From: Beroe ovata
Lineage: Eukaryota; Ctenophora; Nuda; Beroida; Beroidae
Direction: 5' to 3'
NCBI GenBank assembly: GCA_946803715.1
Contig: CAMPET010000191.1
Location: forward strand, 91,331-141,682
Length of the DNA stretch: 50,352 nucleotides
The position numbers were made by a program, and so were the translations under genes. The notes below the pieces were generated by a model. It was not told the origin of the DNA. It saw only the letters and a program-made list of their open reading frames with translations, and made no database searches. Below, one piece after another: positions 11,201 through 21,833 of this stretch. How positions within the stretch are numbered: position 1 is the stretch's first letter; each line of letters begins with the position of its first letter.

Positions 11201-12268
11201 CTCATCAATCAATTAGCTATTGAAATTTGCAACCCATGATGTGAAGAGAGCACTTACCACATCGGCCACAAGTAAGTTCACACTGCTCTGCGAGTATTGG
11301 GTCTGTAGAGCAGGAGAAGTTGAGTTTTACAGTGTTGCAAGTCACCTGGTTCAGACGGTCTCGACACGCTTCAAGACCGGCTGGGACCTGGCTCGGGTCA
11401 GGGGGAGCTGTCCTGCAGGGTAGTTAGGTGGTCGGGGTAGTTAGGTGGTCAGCGTGGTCAGGTGGTGTAATGACTGTAATCTTGCAATTGGGTGGTGTAA
11501 ACACTGATGGTTTAGCACCGCTTGAGACAACAGTATGCTTAACTATCTTCTTAAAACCCTAAATCTTGAGGAGTTAGGTACGCTTTCATTTACACCTTAC
11601 AGACNGCTCGCAAAAAGGGCCCTTCGGGCCCTTTTTTCTCGCACGGTCAACATTTCCTACAGATGCCGCGAGGGGCTTGCCAGCCCCTTGATATCTCAAG
11701 ATGATTTTTATAAGACTCACGTTGACAAGTTTTGATATCCCAAGAACTGCTTCCTCTCCCACTCATCTAGCACAGCGAAAGTATTGACCGTCACCTTGAA
11801 TTTCTTGTCTAATCTCCTATTGTGATTCTTTGCCTGATGAAATGAAATTGAAACGTTTATTAAATCTTGATTAGATATGAAGAGTGAACACATGAGATTA
11901 ATGTAAATAGCGAGAATTGGCAAGTCAGCAGTACATTTTAATTTTACCCTTTCTAGACTTTTAATAAACTGTTTCTGTCTCTTCTTCTCCAAGTTCTGCA
12001 TTGTGGTTGGATCAGCGCTCATCAGCAATTTCGGGTTATTCAGGAATTTTCCGTAGCCCTCAATGAACTTGTTGTAAGCCGCAGCTCCGTCCAACTGCAA
12101 GATCATCTCTTTCAGCTCTGGACTAATCTTCTCTGAGACTGTGAGCAGTAGTGTAGTTCCATCAGAACTGCGAATATGGAACTCTTGGCGGTCGTCTTGT
12201 GTTGTGTCTCCTGAGCCTAGTAACTGCAGTACTAGCAGTGTGCAATAAAACAAGTGGCGAAGTAACAT
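8285..12268 (-). CDS. Secreted papain-family (C1A) cysteine protease with twelve ShKT modules, five exons
   Basis: Exons reconstructed from GT..AG sites and phase: 12268-11948, 11833-11721, 11412-11258, 11004-10867, 10758-8285. They total 3201 bp, or 1066 residues. Order: signal peptide (about 1-20), I29-like inhibitor propeptide (to about 143), one ShKT module (161-196), C1A catalytic domain (about 202-430), one ShKT, a Cys-rich stretch like ephrin-receptor/GCC2-GCC3 modules, then ten ShKT modules to the C-terminus. Catalytic residues are intact: Gln219, Cys225 in CGSCWAF, His379 in LNHAVMLVGYG and Asn395 in KNSWG. It is probably a secreted zymogen. The ShKT between propeptide and enzyme is unusual. 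The C-terminal modules share a CxSWASQGYC..YM..NC..SC pattern, suggesting recent tandem expansion. The substrate is unknown. ShKT folds also occur in toxins and channel ligands, but nothing here shows toxicity. Confidence 0.88.
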
Positions 12269-12301
12269 GGTGGAATGAGATTGAAACGTTAGAAGACTTT
12301 G

Positions 12302-12308
12302 TTATATA
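12302..12308 (-). promoter_or_regulatory. TATA box of the ShKT protease gene
   Basis: TATATAA on the minus strand lies 34 bp upstream of the ATG at 12268. That predicts transcription starting within a few bases of the start codon. The start context is CCACC-ATG. Confidence 0.6.
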
Positions 12309-12309
12309 T

Positions 12310-13553
12310 TCGTCACAATTTAATTGGGTTAGCTAATTGTCAAGAACTGAATATCTTATCATATGGGTAGATGAAAAAATTAAATTTGAACTTGAAGAAG
12401 AGATAAAAAGAAATCGGGTGAAAAGCATTAGCTGTGATGAGCTCAAATTTCTTCTACCATCAGTGGCCAGTGGTAACCTGGTTTGCAGCAGAAACCTGAA
12501 ACTTGGGTGAAGCAGTTAAAACATTCGACGAGCAGCAACTGTGCAAGATTTTGAATTAAAAAAGTGCCATCTGTCACGTGAATTCTGTAAATAAGTATTA
12601 AGTATTGAATGTGCTTTTATGTTCTTGGCAGCCACATTTTCAAATTTCATTTTCTCATCAACCGTATACCTAACTGTTCCAATGCTCGTACAGAAATGAA
12701 CTATTGAACTGACTGGAGGATCTTAACTCGACTATAACAGTGGCGAGTAAATGTAGATGGTCCTTTACAGTTTGGCTGCGGAAGCTGACTCAAACATTAT
12801 CATATGCTGACTAACTTTCGTCTATATTTTTGAATAGTGGAATCATTACCTGAGACACTAGGCAGACATAACGTCGACGCGGTCCATGCTGTGGTACAAG
12901 TGACACTTCTTACAGAACTCCAGTATTGTTCGACCTGTCACCATATTGTGTCCATTGTCCTATAGTTTCAACTTTCATGATCTTAAATGAATCATAACCT
13001 GCTGGATGCAATGCCGGCTGGAACCAGGACTATTCGAAACCAAAAACCACGAGTTTTTTCCAAGGGTTCCACTTCCTGACTTTCTAAGTGGGAAGCAATC
13101 TGTCGGCAGGTCTATATATGCAGATTTTAGGTATTAGTTTTGTTCATACCACGCTAGCAACCAGTGAGATCACAATTCGGTAAAAACTACCGCCAGATTT
13201 CTGGCTTCCTAACTCCTCTTCACTGCAGCAGAATTCTATACAATTAGTGGAAGTAAATGTTATCACGTAATACACAGTTTTGTCATGCCACAAAGCCTCA
13301 CCAACTTTACTGTGGATACTTGCTCTTCAAAATCAACACATTCAAAAAACAGGCGCGGTTCAATTTTAGTAGTGACGAGCTGCAATTTAAAACGAGATGT
13401 GTGTTATTATTCTACGTTATGTCAATATGCCATGTAAGGATATTTGTTAAGGAGATGCAGAAAGGATGCTAGTCAAAAGAATTCTTTGTCTAAAGACCGA
13501 CTGAACTGAAAAATGTTCAATTACTTTTTAAGGTACCTATCATGTGATTGGGG
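12310..13553. other. Intergenic, no gene seen
   Basis: Upstream region of the minus-strand protease gene. The only notable open frame (13257-13472, plus) has no recognisable domain and no splice or promoter support. Confidence 0.5.
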
Positions 13554-13555
13554 TA

Positions 13556-14622
13556 GGGAATAACCAACTTCTAGAATACCCACTGTCAGGAATACCCACT
13601 GTCGCGAATACCCAACAGGAATAACCGAGTTGGGTATTCGGGACATCGTGCCCTGAATACCCAAGTAAAGGTCGCGTATACCTACTCAACTAATTAGCGA
13701 TAAGAGACTGCAATGATATATGTTATGTTCTGATCAGGCACTTAAATCAGAGGAACTGTGTATGGTTGATGACTTTGTAGTGAGCATACACTCACACAGA
13801 GTGTATAAATCCACCACGTTGTTAAAGGTTTTTTAGTGGGAGAAGTTTCGAATAAGTTTCTAGGCCATTGACCCTGTATTTACTCTAAGTTTAAGCATGG
13901 CCCTTTATCTACCTACCCTTACCCTGACCACCGCGGAGCTTCTTGGACAGATAGTGACCGAAGCACTTCCTGCAACCTACAACGGATTGAGGGTAGGCTG
14001 GAGGAAGATCAAGGGAAGTGGATAGGAGCGGTGATGGAGAGAAGAACATGGCAGTGAGGGAAGTGGGGGAAGGAAGTGTCTGGTATGTGGGGAAGGACTG
14101 GGAGTAAGTGTCCATTGTTGTCGGTGAGAAGGTCATCTAGGTAGCATGTAACAAGAGATTGAGATTGAGGTAGAGTTAGAAAGGGTTGAAAATCATGATT
14201 GATTGGAGAATACATTTCGAAGATTGAAACTGTTCCATCCCACCATCTAAAGCAGATTTCATAACATCTAATGAGTTTGTCATCTTGTCACTGTACCGGG
14301 TACCCTGTCATTCATGTCTATTGTCTAAAGAATCTCATAAATCGTTGGGCAACGATCTTGAGACGGCGCAATGGGAGCGGTATTGGGTCATGTGACCCGG
14401 TTGAGTTAAGTGACTAGGAAAACATCTAGAGCGGTATAACTGTAGGTTGCAAGATGGTCATGTGACTCGATTAAGTCACGTGACACGGCGGTAATTAAGG
14501 TCAGTTCACATCACCCTCTACCGCTGTAATGAGTTGGGTATTCCGGAATACCCAAGTCGCAAATACCCAACATTTCTGTTGGGTATTCGCGACATTGGGT
14601 ATTCTAGAAGTTGGGCATTCCG
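13556..14622. mobile_element. About 1.07-kb non-autonomous element with long inverted ends and TA flanks
   Basis: The left end contains CCAACTTCTAGAATACCCA followed by repeated GAATACCCA units. The right end is the inverse, with TGGGTATTCTAGAAGTTGGG. The inverted similarity extends about 100 bp inward on each side, with an extra repeat unit on the left. A TA dinucleotide abuts each end (13554-13555 and 14623-14624), as Tc1/mariner-type insertion would leave. The interior has no transposase-like frame. Confidence 0.7.
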
Positions 14623-14639
14623 TACTGTTACAATTCATA

Positions 14640-15980
14640 TGAAGTGAATCACAGCAACAATATGTAGTGGTTCTCAGAGCTTGCTTACATCTATTGGGAA
14701 TGAAAATCTTATTCTGAGCTCCATGTGTAAATGATCACCGGTATTTGTTTGTTTTTAAGCTATAGAGAATTCACTATAAGGGCCGGAATGTTCTCACTGG
14801 CCACTACCTAAGCAGGTAGGTCATTATTCTGAAAGAGGTAATTGAGTAGATGATGATCTTGCTCCTTTCTTTCCTTCTCTCACTCCCAGATAATAAACCG
14901 AACCCTTATCAGTATCTATACGACGAATTCCTACAGTTGCCTTGAATGCAGCCATGTTACATCATGTCACTTGTTGTGCCTGTCCTGTCGAACGTGACAG
15001 CCGAAATTGGTCTGTACAAATTAAGAAATTGTCGGACAGGTATAAGAAAGGGGAAACCACTCGAAGAACCGGGCAATTTCCACTTGTCACCTCCCCTAGA
15101 GTTATTGATAAGGCGATACTTGTTAAATTCTGCAGCCCAAGTCGCTGGATTACCCATCATGTATTCCCCCTCATTAAGCTGTTTCAATGCATTAAAACAC
15201 CGCAATTAGAAGTTCAAACTCTGCCAAATTGAGCTCAGACTTATGGGGGACGAATTTGGAGTGGTAGGTAGTACAACTGCGTCCGTATCTGTTCCTATAA
15301 TGAGATATAGGTACATGGTATGAGTCTCGAACATTGGAACAAAAGCAGCCATCCTCAGCTTATTATAGAGTTATTATAGGAGTTATTATAGCGTATTACA
15401 GGAACACAATACTGATATTTTCTGTGTTATAGGAACACACTACTGATAGGAACTCACTATTAAAAGGAACACACACTGATAGGAACACATTACTGATATT
15501 TTCAACACATGGCATGCACAGTTATCATAATACTGTACAATTCTACGCTTACTATAAAAGAATTCGAATTGATTTTGATAAGATTACCTACTATACGACG
15601 TGCTTACAGCTTAAGCTTATCAATGTTCAATATTCAATATACAGTACACTATACACTCATGAGGCAATCTCGTCATCCCATCAAGGAAGCGTTACTATCA
15701 GTAGGTAAAACTGTAATACCGTATTGTCAGTAAAAAATAATCTGTAGGTACCTATTGTGCATAATTTGTCCCCGAGATTATAATTGCTTTCAATGATCCT
15801 ACGACAGTGTTACTGCTGTTATTGAATTCTGATTTTAAGTTTATTCGTTAAAGGAAACGAAAAACGCTTGGAAACTTTATGGCAAGGAATTTCATTACAG
15901 CAGAGATGGAAATATGATTTCACATCCATAAATTGACTGTGATTGGCTGCTTACCCCTTCAGCTATCGATCATTTGATAG
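14640..15980. other. Intergenic with a short tandem array
   Basis: About 15365-15500 contains several imperfect copies of a unit with AGGAACACACTACTGATA. Open frames at 14942-15232 and 15509-15733 overlap one another in several frames and show no domain. No gene is supported. Confidence 0.5.
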
Positions 15981-16463
15981 CTACACGTCATCTATCGCTA
16001 ATTTGATAATCAAATCATGCACCAAGACAACGACTCTTAAATTGTCGTGTTTTTCAATAATTGGATTATTGATCGCTGGCTGAAATATTCGACATTTTCC
16101 ACGGGAATTTTCTGTGAATGATGAATTTTTATATTCCTGTGGAACTCCAGTATGAACAAACGTAGGGGCTTTCATCATGAACCACATTTCAACACCCCTG
16201 TCCCTCACATCATGTTCCAACTCTTCTTCCTCATCTCTCCGTTGTATAATCCTATCGAGCAAATGATAATGTACTATTTTCACATGATAATGTTGTGGTT
16301 GTAATGCATATATTGTGCTATCATCTTGTGAAGTTCGTGTTGCAAGTGCAACATGGTGGTGATCACATGACCTAGGAGAGAGTGTCTGTGATTGGCTCTG
16401 CACTATTCTCTGCACTGTGCTCATTGGATAAATGTAGCTGCTGGAGAACAATAACGATGACAT
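15981..16463 (-). CDS. Unrecognised 160-codon open frame
   Basis: An ATG-to-stop frame with His-rich and charged segments, including RRDEEEELEHDVRDRG. I recognise no domain, signal peptide or membrane span. Its first 49 codons are duplicated across the N join in the copy at 16681-17035. The two copies differ by eight non-synonymous and two synonymous changes. That is what neutral drift would give and argues against selection on a protein, so treat it as doubtful. Confidence 0.2.
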   Translation of the reverse strand: MSSLLFSSSYIYPMSTVQRIVQSQSQTLSPRSCDHHHVALATRTSQDDSTIYALQPQHYHVKIVHYHLLDRIIQRRDEEEELEHDVRDRGVEMWFMMKAPTFVHTGVPQEYKNSSFTENSRGKCRIFQPAINNPIIEKHDNLRVVVLVHDLIIKLAIDDV

Positions 16464-17035
16464 GCACTCTCACTACGAAACTATGAAACAGCATCTCTAC
16501 TTAGTACTTATACTGCTGATTTACATGACATGAGAAGTATTTCGTGGATACAAGAATATCGTAGTGTACCATTGGTAACAGTGAAATGATGAAGTGCTGC
16601 TATGGTACGATGTGAATTATGAAAGTGTGAATGAAATATGTACTGTTATTATAGTCAAAAACAATTGAAATTGTTTGGGNTGCTATCATCTTGTGAAGTT
16701 CGTGTTGCAAGTGTAATATAGTGGTGGTCACATGACCTAGGAGAGAGTGTCTGTGATTGGCTCTGCACTCTTCTCTGCACTGTGTTCATTGGATAAGTGT
16801 AGCTGCGGGAGAACAATATTGATGACATGCACTCTCACTACGAAACTATGAAACAGCATCTCTACTTAGTACTTATTATACTGCTGATTTTACATGACAT
16901 GAGATGTATTTCGTGGATACAAGAATATCGTAGTGTACCATTGGTAACAGTGAAATGATGAAATGCTGCTATGGTACGATGTGAATTGTGAATTGTGACG
17001 GTGTGAATGAAATATGTACTGTAATACTCGAGGGG
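16316..17035. repeat. Near-identical direct duplication across a single-N join
   Basis: Positions 16316-16679 and 16681-about 17035 align nearly end to end around the N at 16680, starting at TGCTATCATCTTGTGAAG. They differ by scattered substitutions and indels of 1-8 bp. This is most simply a mis-joined pair of haplotypes. Confidence 0.85.
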
Positions 17036-17535
17036 ATAGATTAAAATTTACAAAATTCTCATCTTGTGATTGGTGGAAATTCGACAGCTAGTAAAAGTAT
17101 ATGAAACACAATTCTAGGAACAATATTTTCACAGAAACTGGTTTGGTGTTACTTGAGAGAACTTAGACCTTTGTTCAACATTAACAACAGCCAGAAGTTT
17201 CATTGTTATATTAGGTCCTAGCTGCCGCGTTAGGAATTGCAGCTCTTTTTAAAATTTGACAACATTGTGTCAAAACTCTCGCGGACAGATATTGGAAATT
17301 TTGCTTTCAAAGAAAGCTATTGTGGATGGCACCTTACAATGACGCACTTTATATCGATAGCCAGATGTAGAAGATGACTGATGTTATATTAAGATGTTTT
17401 TATTGGAGTGTCGGGAATAGACACAAAAGATGCCGCAGAAGCACATATTTGCCCCCTCTATTGAGCTTTATAGAATAAATGTCGTCCAATAGGAACGTTT
17501 TACTGCGTCTAGCGCTTTTTGCTTGACTGGGTAGT
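17036..17535. other. Upstream region of the papain-like gene
   Basis: No ORF or repeat is recognised. It presumably contains the promoter-proximal DNA of the gene starting at 17566. Confidence 0.5.
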
Positions 17536-17538
17536 GGG

Positions 17539-17545
17539 TATATAA
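17539..17545 (+). promoter_or_regulatory. TATA box of the divergent papain-like gene
   Basis: TATATAA lies 33 bp upstream of the ATG at 17578 and 21 bp upstream of the first ATG at 17566. The spacing favours 17578 as the used start and matches the ShKT protease gene. Confidence 0.6.
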
Positions 17546-17565
17546 TGACCTAACTCTCACTCTCC

Positions 17566-19521
17566 ATGATGAACAAAATGAAGACACTTTTTCTCTTTAT
17601 TACATTGATATCCTTAGCTGGAACTCAGGAGTCCCAATGGGAGTTTCCTGGAGTCTTGTCGGAAGACTCTCCCGAGTTGGAAGAAGAGGAGCTGGCGAAT
17701 GGTCTGGAGATAAGCCCAGTTGGATCAGATGAGGATGGCGATGACGACGAGGAAGAAATAGATGACGATGAAAAAGACGATGAAATCAATCTGGATGATT
17801 ACCCTGAGGAGCTGGATCTCAGAGAGCTTGGAATTATCCATAAATCCATCTGGCAGGGAATGTGTCCTTCCTGTGCTTGGATTGCTGGTACACAGACACT
17901 GGAAGGGAGAATTGCTTTTGTATCTGAGAACTACATTCCGTATTCCATCCAGAATTTGATGAACTGTTCTGGTCGAGTGTGTGTCGGGGCATCAATATTT
18001 GCACCATCAGGTTTTGTACGAAAACACGGGTATGTTGTTCCTGAGGATGAAATCCCTTACACCAGGAACAAGTGTCGTTCGTGGGGTGAAGGAAAGTCCG
18101 AATGCAAGAAAAGGTGTGGACAGAATTACCCAGGAAACTTCACAAATGCTTTGGATGACCAGTTTGTGATAATCGGAGGGGCGAAAAGTGCTAAAACCTT
18201 ACCCAAAGCTATTAAAGGGCTACAGCAAGGCCCATTGACCACTTGTTTTACAAGGCGTAACAAGCCTCCTGGTGAGAAATGCAGAGGTGGCTGTCTACAT
18301 GCGAATTCTATTATTGGTTATAACCAAACACATCTACGATCCCTGGAGAATTATGGAAAGTTCGGTGCTTGGATGACTCCAAAGGATTCCATATGCGGTG
18401 GCGGCCTAATAAAAAAGGCCTTCTACCCCGAGATATTGTATGACTATGACAGAGCAAATGCGTATTTCACCGAAATTGAGGAAGGCCTTGATGAAACAAC
18501 AGTAACACTCTTGGAAGAGGGTACTAATCAGATAACCAACGAAACATTTAGAAACTGGGGAACATCCAAGAACCGATGTGCTTTCATAGGATCTAAGTGC
18601 AAGGGGGTGGTTGAACTTTCCTCAGGCTATCATTTGATAGGGGAATTTAATAATGGAGTTGTTTCACCAGGCACCAATAGAGCTTTTATCAAGAAACAAA
18701 TGGTATTAAAGCTTAGGAATGAAGCCTCCGGCAGATATCTGGGAATCAAATCGACAGGCAATGTCCCTGAGATAGCTCTGGTAGCTAGCAGTACTGACGC
18801 AGCCCCTTTCTATACGAGCTATGGTCGGTTGATTTCATTCCAGTATCCTGATTACCATCTTGTCGGTGACAAATTCCAGCTTATCGATGAGACTATCAGG
18901 GAAATTGCACTCGATTACCGATATAACGCACAAAAGAAGTGGTCTCTGGACAACTGCATGATTGTTCATGAAGCGAGTAATCAGGCATTTGATCACACAG
19001 CGTTACCCAAAATATACAGGGTGAAAGGGATAGTGCAGGGACTAGTCTTTAATGATATAGACAAAACATCGCCCTCTCAACGTTTCAGTGTAGGGCTCTC
19101 AGGAAAATGGCCTCTATACTCTAATGATCTCGGCGAAAGATTAGGTAAACGGGGTAAGAAGAAGAATGACAATATTGTGCGCTATTTCGGAGGGTCGGAT
19201 TCTGTGGCTTTTAGATGGCAAGCAAGACACTTCATGCGCAGCTCAGGATACAGCCTTGTACCGAATCCTGAAGACAAGAGAAACTATATAATGAAAAAAT
19301 TCAAGCTCGAGAACAAAGATGACGTCATGACCCCAGTGGACTGTTCACTTGGGCGGTTCTTCCCCATTTCAGATGAGCAGAACTACGCTGATGGCGGATC
19401 TGGAGATGCGACAGAGAGTGCGCCTACTGACGAGAAACTGTATCTCAACATTGTGGACGATAAACTTGTCATGGGCAAGGAAAAGACCACGGGATGGACC
19501 TTCGAGTACGAGGATCTTTAA
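17566..19521 (+). CDS. Secreted divergent papain-like (C1A-type) protein with acidic N-terminus and unknown C-terminal half
   Basis: An uninterrupted 651-codon frame. The ATG at 17578 gives a clean signal peptide (MKTLFLFITLISLAG), and the TATA spacing supports it. Residues below count from 17566. Residues about 30-80 are Glu/Asp-rich and replace the usual I29 propeptide. A papain-like region follows: YPEELDLRELG, then QGMCPSCAWIAG with Gln97 and putative nucleophile Cys103, YSIQNLMNCS, and CLHANSIIGY with His245. Where papains have KNSWG, this protein reads KDSICGGG, so the third catalytic residue is Asp274 rather than Asn. It may be an altered-mechanism or inactive enzyme. Residues about 300-651 are unrecognised. 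LRNEASGRYLGI hints at a beta-trefoil-like repeat, but weakly. The C-terminus is acidic. A polyprotein or pseudoenzyme carrier is possible. Confidence 0.7.
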   Translation: MMNKMKTLFLFITLISLAGTQESQWEFPGVLSEDSPELEEEELANGLEISPVGSDEDGDDDEEEIDDDEKDDEINLDDYPEELDLRELGIIHKSIWQGMCPSCAWIAGTQTLEGRIAFVSENYIPYSIQNLMNCSGRVCVGASIFAPSGFVRKHGYVVPEDEIPYTRNKCRSWGEGKSECKKRCGQNYPGNFTNALDDQFVIIGGAKSAKTLPKAIKGLQQGPLTTCFTRRNKPPGEKCRGGCLHANSIIGYNQTHLRSLENYGKFGAWMTPKDSICGGGLIKKAFYPEILYDYDRANAYFTEIEEGLDETTVTLLEEGTNQITNETFRNWGTSKNRCAFIGSKCKGVVELSSGYHLIGEFNNGVVSPGTNRAFIKKQMVLKLRNEASGRYLGIKSTGNVPEIALVASSTDAAPFYTSYGRLISFQYPDYHLVGDKFQLIDETIREIALDYRYNAQKKWSLDNCMIVHEASNQAFDHTALPKIYRVKGIVQGLVFNDIDKTSPSQRFSVGLSGKWPLYSNDLGERLGKRGKKKNDNIVRYFGGSDSVAFRWQARHFMRSSGYSLVPNPEDKRNYIMKKFKLENKDDVMTPVDCSLGRFFPISDEQNYADGGSGDATESAPTDEKLYLNIVDDKLVMGKEKTTGWTFEYEDL

Positions 19522-20576
19522 TTTCCTTCACTTTCATGTTGAATACTTAATCATTGCATTTTATTCCCTCAAATTTGTTTTTCTTATGGCTTGGTACTAG
19601 CTTAGTACTACTAGTAGTCCCCCTCTTTCATGAAATTTACCTGTTAATTCCAAAAAAATGTTCATGATAACAAGCTTATGAAAATTTAACATCAAACAAA
19701 AATAAGCAGTTGGTAATGAATATTGCTACTTTTGGTCTCATCCGACCATATACTGCAGTAGCAACCATATTGTCTGGAAATCCGCTTTGAATCTATTCCA
19801 CCTTGTAAAACTCGAGAAGGTTGCTCGCAGTTCGCCCAGCTTGTGCTATTATTATTGGGAATGTGACGACAGACATCTATTTTCAAGGACTCGGGCAGCG
19901 CATATTTCTCTATTTCGTTGTACTCTCATGTTAATTACCTGCCGACGTTCTGTCGGCGTGTATCATTATATATTGTGGAGCTGTTTCATCATAGACGCTG
20001 TAATTTCCGCTGAATGTGGTTCATTACCCGTCTATACAGAGACTTACCGACAGCTTGGTTTTGTAGAATAATCACGGGGTGTCTCCTACTGAAATGAAAT
20101 ATTGCGTAAGGAGAGGACTGGCAAGTATATTTCAACATGAGTAAATTACGTTGGAGAAGCTCTTTTCCATGAGAGGGGTTTATAATCGTGTGTAATAATG
20201 ATTGGGCGTCTCCCACTGTAATGAACAATTTAATGAATGTAACTCGCTGCTGATTTTTAAACGGCAGCCGACTGTGTAATATGACGTGTGAATAACTCTC
20301 TGTAAATTATACCGAGGTATTATGAATCGCTGCATTTGCTGCAGCTATAACAATTGCAACATCTTACGCAACCGGCATGGGTATCAGAGCATGGGATTTC
20401 GGGTGAGATTTCTGATTTCTAGGGGTCATTCATGATAACTAAGTATTTCTCGAGTATTTACTCGCGAATAATTACTGTCTTACCCACCCGTAAACACATA
20501 CACATACTCACACACACACACACACANNNNNNNNNNNNNNNNNNNNNNNNNNNNNNNNNNNNNNNNNNTTCTCCCT

Positions 20577-20621
<45 letters not shown>

Positions 20622-21833
20622 GACACACGCAACTATTACACCACGATACAGAACAGCTGTTGCAGATATACTGCTGCAGCTGGGGGTCCCACTATTCCAC
20701 GTTAACTATCATTAATCGAGAAAATGCCTGGTCACCATGGTAACCCATCATAATGCTAAGTAAGTGTTCTCATACCTTGTGTATGTGTACAAATGTGTGA
20801 ATTCACGCACTTTCACGTCTTGTAAGTTAATAATGAGTAAAGTACTCAAGCTGTACTGGAATGAGGGTGTGGCCCATATAATCCGATTTAAAGTATCTCT
20901 GACTTAGCATTGGTCAAAAGAAGTTTCCATCTTCTTCGGCACTCCTTATCAGTTCCGTCGATTGAAGACGTTCTGGACATCAGAAATGTGCAGCCGACAA
21001 GGACAAGCAAGTTGTTGCTATCCTGGTCTGATGAACCTTTGTTCAAGCATGTTCGAAATCTATAAGTAACCATGCTGTTTTCATAGATGTCAAAACAATG
21101 AAAACAATGGAACAGCTGCAAATATAAGCTCAACACGTTTCAATAGTAGCTTGTTCTCAATTGACCATCATTCATCAATACAGGATAAGGCCATTCGTGT
21201 GAAAATCAGGATGCAGCAGACCTTTTACTGTAAATTTCCGATTTAAGTGTAGCATTCGAATAGATCTGTAACAGATGTAGGCAACTTTCTAATTCAGATT
21301 TATCATTCTTTTACAGATGTAGGTATCATCCATATCATTATAGCTGCAGCCGGGCAGCCCCCCGCTGTTCACAGCCACAAATATAGTCCCTCATGAATTT
21401 CAAAGGCTCTAGTCTATAAATGTACCTATGTATTATGCATTTTAAATTACAACCGTCTACAACATTAATATCCCCAGTCTTAATGAGCATACATGACCGC
21501 TCACCTCTTAGAGGCAAATAGCTTGGATTGGAGGACCTTCCGAATTGTATAACTGTATAGGGCTAATGACTTTCTCATCTGGATAGTTATTTAATGGACA
21601 TCTCATAATTTCTGCCGAATTTACCGCTGATTTCATATATCTTTAATGTCTCTCAGTGATGGCTCATGGCTGACATTCGTCTGTTGGCACTTCTTTCGGG
21701 ATGTCTCGAGCCTTGATACTCCTAACAGTCATTTTCATACCGTATGATTTCTTTTCAAAAGATTCAAATCATGTAAAAGTGAATCATACATTGTTACTTG
21801 TAAATATTTACTCCCACATGATTTAGGTAGATC
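19522..21833. other. Intergenic with microsatellite and assembly gap
   Basis: It contains a CA microsatellite interrupted by a run of 42 N (20527-20568, CA on both sides to about 20618). A possible minus-strand frame at 20888-21136 ends in CRRRWKLLLTNAKSEIL, which I cannot assign. No gene is supported. Confidence 0.5.
20510..20618. repeat. CA microsatellite spanning an N gap
   Basis: CA repeats on both sides of a 42-N gap. The true length is unknown. Confidence 0.9.

Noticed and set aside
11600-11640. Bacterial-type terminator at AAGGGCCCTTCGGGCCCTTTTTT
   Set aside because: It lies in an intron of an animal gene. It resembles a rho-independent terminator only by shape and is grouped with the dispersed hairpins.
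20888-21136. Minus-strand frame ending CRRRWKLLLTNAKSEIL
   Set aside because: One suggestive segment only, with no splice signals, partner exons or recognisable domain.
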